From: CAWACP01 sp963780655
GTDB taxonomy: Bacteria; Acidobacteriota; Terriglobia; Bryobacterales; Bryobacteraceae
DNA: 64,000 nucleotides
Direction of reading: 5' to 3'
Assembly: GCA_963780655.1 (NCBI GenBank)
Contig: CAWACP010000007.1
Span: 382,051-446,050, forward strand
Positions 52,484-63,600 of the stretch are shown here, piece after piece. The number at the start of each line of letters is the position of its first letter. Positions within the stretch are counted from its first letter, which is position 1. The notes under the pieces were generated by a model, which had not been told where the DNA came from, made no database searches, and saw only the letters and a list, made by a program, of their open reading frames with translations. The translations under genes were made by a program, and so were the position numbers.

Positions 52484-55400
52484 ATGAGCCGACGCGGCGA
52501 TTGGGAAAGACGAGTTGCCATTCTGCTGGGCCTTGTCATCGCCGGCGGCGGTTGCGGCTTCGCTTTGAATCCCTCCCTGGACGTCACGCAGTACGCGCAT
52601 ACCTCGTGGACCGTTCGGAACGGTTTCTCCCTCGGCACCATCTTCGCGATAGCGCAAACGCCCGATGGGTACCTCTGGCTGGGCAGCGAATTCGGGTTAT
52701 TTCGCTTCGATGGCGTTCACGCTGTTCCCTGGCGGCCGCCGGCAGGTCAGCATCTCCCGGACAGGCCTTATGCGCTGCTGTGCACGCGCGACGGCACTCT
52801 TTGGATCGGCACGTTTGGCGCGCTTGTAAGTTGGAGGGCCGGCAAACTGACCCGGTACCCCGCGCTCGATGGACTGTTTGTGACATCGCTGCTTGAAGAC
52901 CGCGAGGGAACGGTCTGGGCGGGCGCACTCGGTACTCCCACCGGCCGGCTGTGCGCAATCCGAAACGGGCGCGCGCAATGCTTTGGCGAGGATGGCGGCC
53001 TCGGCTCATTCGTCTGGAGCGTGTATGAAGACGGCTCGGGCAATCTCTGGGCAGGCGCGGAATCCGGACTTTGGCGATGGAAGCCCGGTCCTCCAAAGCG
53101 CTATGCGCTGCCCGGAATGCGGATCGGCGACCTGAGTACCGCCGACGACGGGCGATTGCTGGTTGGCGTGAACGGCGGAGGGCTCAGGCAGGTAGTTGGC
53201 GACAAACTCGAATCCTATCCGATTTGGGACGCCACCAATCGGACGCGACCACTTCCGGACCGTGATGTCGATTCGAATAAACTGCTCCGCGATCGCGATG
53301 GAGGCCTCTGGATCGGAACTCACGAGCGGGGGCTGATCCATATCCACAACGGCAGGACAGACGTATTTAACAGATCAGACGGACTCTCAGGCAACATCAG
53401 CTGCAGTCTCTTCGAGGATCGTGAAGGCACTATCTGGGTGGCCACCACGACAGGACTGGGGCGGTTTCGAGAGCCCGCCGTCACTACGATTTCAGCGAAA
53501 CAAGGTCTGTCCAGTGACCTGACTCAGTCGGTGATGGCAGCGACCGATGGGAGCATTTGGGTAGCCACTCACGATGGCGTAACCAGATGGCAGAATGGAC
53601 AATTTACGATTTTCCGGAAGACAAGTGGGCTGCCGGATGACGTGGCACAGTCGCTGTTTCAGGATGATAGTGGGCGCGTCTGGGTGTTCACGAATCACGG
53701 ACTTGCTTATCTCAAGGACGGCAGGTTTGTTGCGGTAAATGGCATACCCAGCCAGGAAGTATATTCCATTACCGGAGACAAGGCGGGGAATCTCTGGCTT
53801 TCAGGCAATCGTGGCCTCTCGCACATGCTGAACGGGGATTTGGTCGAACAATTCCCCTGGTCAGCGCTCGGACGCCGCCAACAAGCTAAGGTCATCGTTT
53901 CTGACCAGGGTGGCGTCTGGCTTTCATTCTGGAACGACGGTGGCGTGCAGTATTTCAAGGATGGTCAGGTTCGCGTGAGGTACACAACCGCTGATGGCCT
54001 GGGGAAGGGCCATGTTCCCGGTCTTCGACTCGGTAGCGATGGGGCGCTGTGGGTCGGAACCGAGGAGGGCGGCGTTAGCCGAATTAAGGACGGCCGCATC
54101 GCTACGCTTACAACCAGGAATGGCTTGCCGTGCGACACGATTCACTGGACGATCGAGGACGATGATCGCTCCTTGTGGTTGTACACGGCATGCGGCGTGG
54201 TGCGCATCACGCGGGCCGAGTTGGATGCGTGGATCACCTATCCGAATCGCAAGGTTCAATCGAGGCTTTGGGACGCGGCGGACGGTGTCAGGCCCAGCGC
54301 GGTTGCTGCCTCGTTCGGCCCTTCCGTCGCGAAGTCCACAGATGGCAAACTCTGGTTCCTGGCGGCAGGAGGCATCGACGTCATCGATCCCCGTCATCTC
54401 GCGGAGAACAAACTCCCGCCCCCGGTGCACATCGAACAAGTGAGCGCCGACGGCAAGACCCACCAATTGGAGCAAGGGATGCACCTGCCCGCCAACGTCC
54501 GCGACGTGAGGATCGACTACACCGCGCTGAGCCTGGCGGCGCCGGAGAAGGTCCATTTCAAATACATGCTCGAGGGCCAGGACCCGGAGTGGAAGGAAGT
54601 CATCAACGACCGCGACGTGGAGTATTCGAATCTGCCGCCGCGGAAATACCGCTTCCGCGTCATCGCGTGCAACAACAGCGGGGTGTGGAACAAGATCGGC
54701 GACTCCCTCGAGTTTTCCATCGACCCGGCTTACTACCAGACCACCTGGTTCCGTCTGTCGTGCGTGGCCGCGTTTCTGGCATTGCTCTGGGCGCTGTATC
54801 GGTACCGCCTCCATGAGATCGCACATGAATTCAACGCGCGCATCGAGGAGCGCGTGGAGGAGCGGACGCGCATCGCGCGCGAACTGCACGACACGCTGCT
54901 GCAGAGCTTTCAGGGGCTGATGTTCTCGTTCCAGGCGGCACGCAACCTGCTTCCCGGGCGCACCGAAGAGGCCATCCGCACGCTCGACAAGGCCATCGGC
55001 GCGGGAGACGAGGCAATCGCCGAGGGCAGGGAGGCCATCCAGGGCCTGCGGGCCAACCCGGCGCTGGAGAGCAGCCTGGAACAACAGCTCACAGCCGCGG
55101 GAAAGGAACTGGCGAGATCCTCGAGTGCGGAGGGCCACCCGCCGGCGTTTCAGGTGACCGTGGAAGGAGCGCGGCAGCGCCTTGTCGCCGCTCCTTCAGG
55201 ACGATGTCTACCGGATTGCGCGCGAGATCCTGAGAAACGCCTTTCATCACGCCCACGCCAGCCGCATCGAGACCGAAATCGCCTACGACCGCCAATTCTT
55301 CCGGTTGCGGATTCGCGACAATGGAGAGGGCATCGACCGGAAGGTCCTCGAGGAAGGCGCGCGCCAGGGGCACTGGGGATTGCCGGGCGTCCGCGAGCGC

Positions 55401-55568
55401 GCGAAACGCATCGGCGCGCAAATGAAACTCTGGAGCGAACCGGGCGCCGGCACGGAAGCGGAGCTGACCGTTCCGGCCCGAATTGCTTACGGAACAGCGC
55501 ATCGCCGGGAGGGATTGCGGCTGTTTCGCAGGAGCAAGGTGGAAAAGTGCCCGCCAGACAAAAACTGA
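52484..55568 (+). CDS. propeller sensor histidine kinase 1, with +1 frameshift
   Basis: A signal/TM segment (residues 10-26) is followed by 'YAHTSWTVRNGFSLGTIFAIAQ' and Reg_prop-type repeats of a two-bladed beta-propeller ('DGYLWLGSEFGLFRFDG' and similar, to about 640). A Y_Y_Y domain (about 645-755) and a TM helix (about 760-780) follow. HisKA_3 has the phospho-His at about 800 in 'RIARELHDTLLQSFQGL'. Near 55177 the frame must move +1 (CTT-G) to reach the HATPase 'LLQDDVYRIAREILRNAFHH' and 'RIRDNGEGID' and the stop at 55566. It is an extracytoplasmic ligand sensor for a NarL-type regulator not present here. If the shift is not bridged, no kinase is made. Confidence 0.8.
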
Positions 55569-55606
55569 TTCGGGTCGGATGACGATTTTGTGCTCGCAGG
55601 GTCTGC

Positions 55607-58600
55607 ATGATCACCGTTCCCCAAAACACAGCGTGGGGCTTGCGGGTTGCGAGCCGGATTCTGCTTCTGTGCATTCTTCACGCTTCACATGCCGCAGCGG
55701 CTGAACCCCGCCCAGCCGCACGCTCCGCTCGCCTGACGACGAAGGCCGGCGCCCACGAGGATCGCGAAGGGAGAGCTGACTCGCCCCTCCGCGAGTTTCA
55801 GAGTTTTGACACTCGGGGCGGTCATACCCGGGTGACAGACCTCAGATTTGCACACCTCACGACCAGCGATGGCCTGTCTCAGAGCGGTGTTACTGAAATT
55901 CTGCAGGACCGCCGGGGCTTCATGTGGTTTGCCACCCGAGACGGCCTCAATCGCTACGATGGCAATACATTCGTCGCGTACAAGCACAACCCCAACGACC
56001 CTGGGAGCTTAAGCGCCAATTACATCTGGGATCTGACGGAAGACGATCGGGGCTATTTGTGGGTTGCCACCGATGGCGGGGTGAACAGATTCGATCCCGC
56101 AACCGAACGCTTTGTAAGTTACCGTCACAATCCGAACAACTCCAACAGCATCTGCGGCGATTCCGTTGAAAGCATCGCCCGTGACAGTCGCGGCTATCTT
56201 TGGTTTGGCACCAGCGACAGCGGCCTCGACAAGTTTGATCCATCAACCGGAGCCTTTACTCATTACCTGAATGACAGCGATGGCCAATTTGTCGGCAGGA
56301 TCACTAAAGTTATCGAGGATAGCCATCGGGATATCTGGTTTGTGGGCGAGCGCGGCCTCTTTCATCTGAACCCACAGACAGGACAGATTACTCGCCCTCC
56401 CGCAACCATTCATCGCCTGGCCGCAGATTATCTGTATGAAGACAACGTCGGCACTTTTTGGATGCTAGCCTATGCCCCGATCGTCGGGCTAGTTAAATAT
56501 GATCGCCAGGTAGAGCGACTCACAAGCTACCAGGTTGGCGCCGGTGCCATTGGGGTGGCTAGTAGTAACCTTCTGGCTGACGGGCAGAATGGGTTCTGGG
56601 TCCCGTCGAGCCAGGGTCTCTATTACTTCGACCGCCGAACAGAACGTTGGGCGTACCGGTTTCAGCACGACGAAACCAACCCGGATGGCCTCAGCGATAA
56701 CACCGTTGCCTCAGTCTATCGGGACAGGGGCGGCTTGCTTTGGGTGGGAACTGAAAATGGAGGGCTTAACGTCCTGAATTTGCGGCAAGAGCAATTCGGT
56801 CTTTACCGCCACCACGCCAACAACCTCAATAGTCTCTCACCTGGCAAGGTCACGGCGATTTACCAGGAGCCCAGTGGGATTTTGTGGGTAGGCCTCTTCC
56901 CTCGCCGCCTGGATAGATTGGATCGAAAAACGGGGCATTTTACGCACTATATTCCCGGCCCGGAAGACAAGAACACCCTCCGTAAAGGCAGTGACCTTCG
57001 GCAGCCACGTTGGATTTACCCATACGATACTATTTATAAAGATCTACGCGGTTATCTCTGGTTAGGTGGCTGGGGTAGCGGTCTTGATCGGTTCGATGAA
57101 CGCACTGGGCAGTTCAAACACTACCGCCACAACGCTCATGACCCCAACAGTTTGCTTTCTGACAGCGTTTACAGGATCTATGGAGATCGAAGCGGCCACA
57201 TCTGGGTGGGCCAGCGGTACGGTCTAAGCCGCGTTGATCCAGAGACGGACCGGTTTATTAACTATCGTCCCGATCCACGAAACCCGACCAGCCAACGCAA
57301 CAGCGTTTCTTTCATCTATCAGGATCGCTCCGGCACGTTGTGGTTGGGAACGAGGGGCGGCGCGCTGGTCCGTTTCGATGACAAGACGAAAACTTTTGTG
57401 AACTACACGCCCGAGTCGGGTGACCCTCACAAACTCAACGGCGGCCGTATCACCGCCATTCACGAAGACCAGGCTGGAACATTGTGGCTGGGCGCCTGGG
57501 ATGGACTGTACCGGTACAATCGTCAAAACGAAACCTTCACCCGCTACACGGAAAGCCAGGGCCTACCCAGCAGCGTCATTCTCGGGATTGTAGAAGACAA
57601 CGCCGGCAGGCTTTGGCTCAGCAGCAAGAAGGGGATATCGCGGTTCGATCCTCAGATGGACAGATTTAGAAACTACGACATATCCGACGGCTTGCAGGGT
57701 GATGAGTTCAGTGAAAGCTGTTATCTCCAGAGCCCGGATGGCGAGGTATTCTTCGGCGGCAGCAATGGGTTAAATGCGTTCTTCCCCGATGCTATCCGGG
57801 ACAATCCCTATGTTCCCCCGGTAGTGATCACCAGCTTCAGAATCTTCAACAAGCCTGTGCCCATCGGCGCTAAGTCGGTACTTAAGAAAGCCATCCCATA
57901 CGTCGATTCCCTTACTCTCTCCTACCGGGACAATGTCTTCTCCTTTGAATTCGCGGCGTTGAGTTACGCAAATTCCAGGAAGAACCGTTATCGATATAAG
58001 CTCGAGAACTTTGAACCTGGCTGGAACGCGGTGGGCAGCAGACACCGCCTGGCCACTTACACCAACCTGGACCCCGGCCAATATGTTTTTCGCGTGCAGG
58101 CATCGAACAGCGATGGCGTATGGAATGAACAAGGGGTGTCGCTGCCCATCGTCATCACACCCCCCTGGTGGAGGACCAACTGGTTTCGAGCCCTTTGCGC
58201 GTTTGTTTTCCTGTCGATGCTGTGGGCAGCCGGGCAGTTCCGTGTCCGGCAACTGCAGCACGAGTTCAACGTGCGCCTGGAGGGTCGCGTCGAGGAGCGG
58301 ACGCGCATCGCGCGCGAACTGCACGACACGCTGTTGCAGAGCTTTCAGGGACTGATGTTCTCGTTTCAGGCGGCGCGCAACCTGCTCCCCGGGCGCACCG
58401 AAGAGGCCATCCGCACGCTTGACAAGGCCATCGGGCAGGGAGACGAGGCCATCGCCGAGGGCCGGGATGCCATTCAAGGCCTGCGGGCCAACCCGGCGCT
58501 GGAGAGCAGCCTGGAACATCTGCTCACAGCCGCGGGAAAGGAACTGGCGAGATCCTCCAGTGCGGAGGGCGAGCCGCCGGCATTCCAGGTGACTGTGGAA

Positions 58601-58985
58601 GGAGCGCGGCAGCGCCTTGCCGCCGCTTCTTCAGGACGATGTCTACCGGATTGCGCGCGAGATCCTGCGAAACGCATTTCACCACGCCCACGCCAGCCGC
58701 ATCGAGACCGAAATCGCCTATGCCAGCCATTTCTTCCGGTTGCGGATTCGCGACAATGGACAGGGCATCGACCAGAAGATCCTCGAGGAAGGCGTGCGCC
58801 AGGGGCACTGGGGATTGCCGGGCGTCCGCGAGCGCGCGAAACGCATCGGGGCGCAAATGAAACTCTGGAGTGAGCCGGGCGCCGGCACGGAAGTGGAGCT
58901 GACCGTTCCGGCCCGAATTGCTTACGGAAAAGTCCATCGCTGGGAGGGATTGCGGCTGTTTCGTAAGAGCAAGGCGCAACCGTGA
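55607..58985 (+). CDS. propeller sensor histidine kinase 2, with the same +1 frameshift
   Basis: The signal peptide is residues 1-27. Propeller repeats run to about 740 ('DRRGFMWFATRDGLNRYDG' and similar), then a Y_Y_Y domain, a TM helix (about 860-880) and HisKA_3 with the His at about 905 in 'RELHDTLLQSFQGL'. At about 58612 the coding frame leaves the HATPase frame exactly as in kinase 1. HATPase continues in the +1 frame from 58617 ('PPLLQDDVYRIAREILRNAF') to the stop at 58983. The propeller is more like kinase 3 than kinase 1, while the transmitter is near-identical in all three. No response regulator is adjacent. Confidence 0.8.
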
Positions 58986-59044
58986 CCACGGCAGACAACC
59001 GATGCAGGTCCTCTTGATGTATCCTCCTGATGAGGACCTTTCCT

Positions 59045-60520
59045 ATGTCGATCTCCCGCAGACAGTTACTCCAGACAGCATGCGTCGGTCCCTTCGTGGC
59101 TGGCGCACAGACCCGGCCCGGCAAGCTGCTGAAACGCGAGTTGGGACGTCTGAATTTCGAGGCAACGACTCTGGGTTTGGGTGGTCAGGCTTCTCTGCAA
59201 TGGACACCCGAGGGCGAGGACCCGGTCCGCATCATCCTCAAAGCCTTTCACCTGGGCATCAACTACTTCGACACCTCGAACGTTTACGGCCCCAGCCAGT
59301 TGAATTACGGCAAAGCCTTCCGTGAACTACACCTGATCCCCGGAGCGCCGGGGTACAACCAGAAGTTGCGGGATTCCATTTTCCTGAACAGCAAGACCGC
59401 GCAGCGTTGGGCCAAAGGCGGAATCCCCAACCCCAACGTCCACAATTTCACAAACGGACCGGCGGGTTCACATGCCGCCGACGACGTCCGGCGCACGCTC
59501 AGCCAGATCTTCGGTGATGGAGAGGGCGCCTATCCCAGGGGAGCGTATCTGAACATGGTGTTATGCCATTCAATATCCACCCCGGAAGAAGTCGAGGCTC
59601 TCTATACCGGGCTCGATAAGACCGATGCCCAGGCCGAGCACATCGGCGCCCTCGCTGTCCTTCGTGATCTGCGCGATGGCTCCAATCTCACCGGCCTCAA
59701 CCCCAATGAGGAGAAGCTGATCCGCCACATCGGGTTCTCGGGCCACAACTCACCTCCTGTGATGATCGAGATGCTCCAGCGCGATACGGGGAACATACTG
59801 GAAGGGATGCTGGTCTCGATTAACGCCAACGATCGCCTCAATTTCAACATGCAGTACAACAATATTCCGGTGGCCGCCGCTCGCAAAGTGGGGATGATCG
59901 GCATGAAAGCTTTCGCCGACGGCTCCATGTACGGCAAGCGACCCATGTTCTCCAACAACCCTTCGCATGTTATCCGAACTGTCGGCAGTCCGTCACTCCC
60001 CAGCGATCGGCTGATCCAGTATTCGCTCACCACGCCCGGCATCGGAACGCTGATCGTAGGCGCCGGCCATATCGACGATGACCCCAGGAACTGCCAGTTG
60101 GCACAGAACCTGATCGCCACGCAGATCAAGCCCGATGGCCTGTCGGTTTCCGATCGGCGTGCCATCGAGAAAAACACGGCCACTATCCAGGACGGTAAGA
60201 CCAACTACTTCCAGTTGCCACATCAGGATCTGACCCCGCCGCGGGACGTGGCGCTCGCGCAGGACTCTGCCGGCGGGAGGCGCGTCGTCACGCTGACGTG
60301 GCAAACCGCCTACGCCGGTGACGAGCCCATCTCGCACTACGAGGTCTTGCGCGACGGTCAGAATATAGGTCGCGTGAACTACCGCCCGCAGGTCGACAAG
60401 AGCCCTTTCCTGTTTGAGGACAAGATCGCAGCAGAGGGCGCTCATAAGTACGCGGTCGCGACTGTGGACGCGATCGGCCGGCGCGCCGAGGCTGGTGATC
60501 TGACGGCCGCGGCAAGTTGA
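59045..60520 (+). CDS. Tat-exported aldo/keto reductase-like protein with C-terminal FnIII-like domain
   Basis: The ATG at 59045 (with GAGGA upstream) gives 491 aa. The start 'MSISRRQLLQTACVGPFVAG' is a Tat-type signal (S-R-R-x-L-L). The AKR barrel follows, with 'NYFDTSNVYGPSQLNYGKAF' carrying Asp and Tyr, 'LCHSISTPEEVEALYTGL' where the catalytic His is expected, 'HIGFSGHNSP' and 'IGMKAFADG'. The usual Lys is near 'LNSKTAQRW'. Residues after about 395 ('PRDVALAQDSAGGRRVVTLTWQ') resemble a fibronectin III domain. It is an exported oxidoreductase of unknown substrate, placed between kinases 2 and 3. Confidence 0.8.
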   Translation: MSISRRQLLQTACVGPFVAGAQTRPGKLLKRELGRLNFEATTLGLGGQASLQWTPEGEDPVRIILKAFHLGINYFDTSNVYGPSQLNYGKAFRELHLIPGAPGYNQKLRDSIFLNSKTAQRWAKGGIPNPNVHNFTNGPAGSHAADDVRRTLSQIFGDGEGAYPRGAYLNMVLCHSISTPEEVEALYTGLDKTDAQAEHIGALAVLRDLRDGSNLTGLNPNEEKLIRHIGFSGHNSPPVMIEMLQRDTGNILEGMLVSINANDRLNFNMQYNNIPVAAARKVGMIGMKAFADGSMYGKRPMFSNNPSHVIRTVGSPSLPSDRLIQYSLTTPGIGTLIVGAGHIDDDPRNCQLAQNLIATQIKPDGLSVSDRRAIEKNTATIQDGKTNYFQLPHQDLTPPRDVALAQDSAGGRRVVTLTWQTAYAGDEPISHYEVLRDGQNIGRVNYRPQVDKSPFLFEDKIAAEGAHKYAVATVDAIGRRAEAGDLTAAAS

Positions 60521-60560
60521 CGCCAGCCGCCCCGGGGAAATCCGGGCCTATACCGGTCAG

Positions 60561-60600
60561 GGGCTTGCTTAGCTCCGGGACGGCAGGTTTGTTGCCGCAA
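60561..60600 (+). repeat. fragment matching the propeller region of kinase 1
   Basis: GGGCTTGCTTAGCTCCGGGA and the next 20 bases match 53700-53739 inside kinase 1 at about 34 of 40 positions, with 18 consecutive identical bases (GGACGGCAGGTTTGTTGC). It is not coding here and lies between the reductase and kinase 3. Confidence 0.65.
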
Positions 60601-60652
60601 CCGCCCTGTGTGGCGGGCGAGTGCATTTCGTCACGGGAGACAGCGCGGTTGC

Positions 60653-63600
60653 ATGATCACTATCCGCCAAAATACAAGGTGGGGATTGCGGAGTGCGGGG
60701 CGGATTTTGCTTCTGTGCCTTATTCACGCCTCATGTGCCGTTGCGGATGAACCCCGCCCGGTCACACGCTTACCCGACCTGACGATGAAGGCCGGCTTCC
60801 CTGGGGACGGCCATGAGGGACCTGACTCCCGCGCCGGCCACTTTCCGAACATCCATGCCCAGGGCGGCCGTGCTCTGGTGGGGGACCTGAAGTTCACTCA
60901 TCTCACTACCAACGATGGCCTGTCTCAAGGCTACGTTACTGCCATTTTGCAGGATCGCCGGGGATTCATGTGGTTTGCCACTCGAGACGGCCTCAATCGC
61001 TATGACGGTAACGCCTTCGTCGTGTACAAGCACAACCCGAACGACCCTGGTAGCCTGAACTCCAACTTTATTCAGGATCTGGTGGAAGACGATCACGGGT
61101 ATCTGTGGATTTCCACCAACACTGGGGTGAACAAATTCGACCCTGTAACGGAACGCTTTACCCGCTACCTTCATGACCCCTACAACCCGAATAGTATCGG
61201 TGGCGCTTACGTCACCCGCATCTCCCGAGACAGCCGCGGCTATCTTTGGTTTGGCACCCAGGACAGCGGCCTCGACAAGTTTGATCCAACGACCGGAAGA
61301 TTTACTCATTATCGAAATGACAGCGATGGCCGGTTTGTCGGGGGGATCAGTCAGGTTATCGAGGATAGCCATCGGGATATCTGGTTTGTTGGCGAGCGCG
61401 GTCTGTTCCATCTGAACCAACAGACTGGACAGATTGCTCGCCCTCCTGCAACCAGGAATGGTCTCAGCGCAGACAGTGTGTGTGAAGACGAAGCCGGCAA
61501 TCTGTGGATGCTGGCCAATTCCCCGATCGTCGGGCTCGTGAAATATGATCCACGGGCAGAGCGCTTGACGAGATACCCATTTGGCGCCCAAGCCGTCGGC
61601 GCCCTGGCATCGACGATGACCGGGGGCTCGGTGAACAGCAAGCTTGTGGTTGACGGGCAGAACGGATTATGGGTCCCCTCGAGCGAGGGTCTCTATTATT
61701 TTGACCGGGGCGCCGAACGTTTCACGTACCGGTTCCGGCACGATGAAAGCAACCCGGATAGCCTCGATACCAACGCCGTTATGTCAGTCTATCAGGACAG
61801 GGGTGGCGTGCTGTGGGTGGGAACTGAGAATGCGGGGCTCAATATTCTGAATTTCCGGCAGGAACAGTTCGTCCATTACATGCATCGCCCCGCCGACCCC
61901 AATGGTATTTTACCCGGCAGGGTGAAGGCGATTTATGAGGATCCCAAAGGCGTTCTGTGGTTAGGCTTGTTTCCTCGCGCCCTGGACAGATTCGATCTTA
62001 AGACGGGCCAGATCATCCATTACGTTCCCAGGCCTGGCGACAAGAATACGCTCGGTGAAGGCACTAACGTTAACGCCATTTACCAGGATGCAACGGGTTA
62101 TCTCTGGGTGGGTGGCGGGGGCAGCGGTCTTGTTCGGTTCGATGAACGCACTGGGCGTTTCAAGCATTACCGGCATAACCCTGATGATCCCAACAGCTTG
62201 ATTTCCGACAACGTTATCACGATCTATGGAGACCGAAACGGCGCCATGTGGGTTGGCGGACAGAACGGCATAAGCCGCTTCGATCCAGCGACGGACGGGT
62301 TTACGAATTACCGGCCTGTTCCGACTAATCCGGTCAGCCTGGAAAATTGGATCTGGATCATTTATCAGGATCGTTCCGGGACGCTGTGGTTAGGGACGTT
62401 TGGCGGCGCGCTGATCCGTTTCGAGGACAAGTCGAAGACTTTTATTGCTTCCACGCCAGACTCGCGGGACTCGCAGAAACTTAACGGCGGCGGTATCACC
62501 ACTATCCACGAGGACTGGACTGGCGCGCTGTGGGTGGGAGCATTTGACGGACTGTACCGGTACAACGGCCAGAACGGAACATTCACCCGCTACACGGAAA
62601 GCCAGGGACTGCCGAGCAGCACGATTCGCTGCATTCAGGAAGATGGATTGGGAAGGCTTTGGCTCAGCACTCAGAAGGGGATATCCCGATTCGATCCCAG
62701 GCTGCAGACCTTTAGAAATTACGACGCCTCCGACGGCCTGCAGAGCAATGAGTTCAGTGACGGTTGTTATAAGGGCCCGGATGGGGAGATGTTCTTTGGC
62801 GGCAGCAACGGGTTTAATGCGTTCTTCCCTGAGAACATCCGGGACAATCCCTACGTGCCGCCCGTAGTCATCACCAGCTTCACAATCTTCAACAAACCTG
62901 TCCCCATCGGCGCTAAGTCGGAACTTAAGAAAGCCATCCCTTACGTCGATTCCCTGACGCTCTCCTGGCGGGACAACGTCTTCTCATTTGAATTCGCTGC
63001 GCTGAGTTACGCAAACCCCCAGAAGAACCGTTATCGATATAAGCTCCAGGGCTTTGATCCTGGCTGGAACGAGGTGGGCAGCAAAAAGCGCCTGGCTACT
63101 TACACCAATCTGGACTCCGGCAAATATGTTTTTCGCGTGCAGGGATCGAACAGCGACGGCGTATGGAATGAACAAGGCGTGTCGTTGCCCATTCTCATCA
63201 CGCCCCCCTGGTGGAGGACCAACTGGTTTCGGGCCCTCTCCGCGGCCGTGTTTCTGGCAATTCTCTGGGCGGCCTACCGGTTCCGTGTTCGGCAACTGCA
63301 GCGCGAGTTCGCCATGGCCAGCGAGGCGCGCCTGAACGAGCGTATGCGTATCGCGCGCGAGTTGCACGATACGCTGTTGCAGAGCGTCCAGGGGCTGATG
63401 TTCTCGTTTCAGGCGGCGCGCAACCTGCTCCCCGGGCGCACCGAAGAGGCCATCCGCACGCTCGACAAGGCGATTGACGAGGGAGACGAGGCCATGGCCG
63501 AGGGCCGGGATGCCATCCAGGGCCTGCGGGCCAACCCGGCGCTGGAGAGCAGCCTGGAACAACAGCTCACAGCCGCGGGAAAGGAACTGGCGAGATCCTC

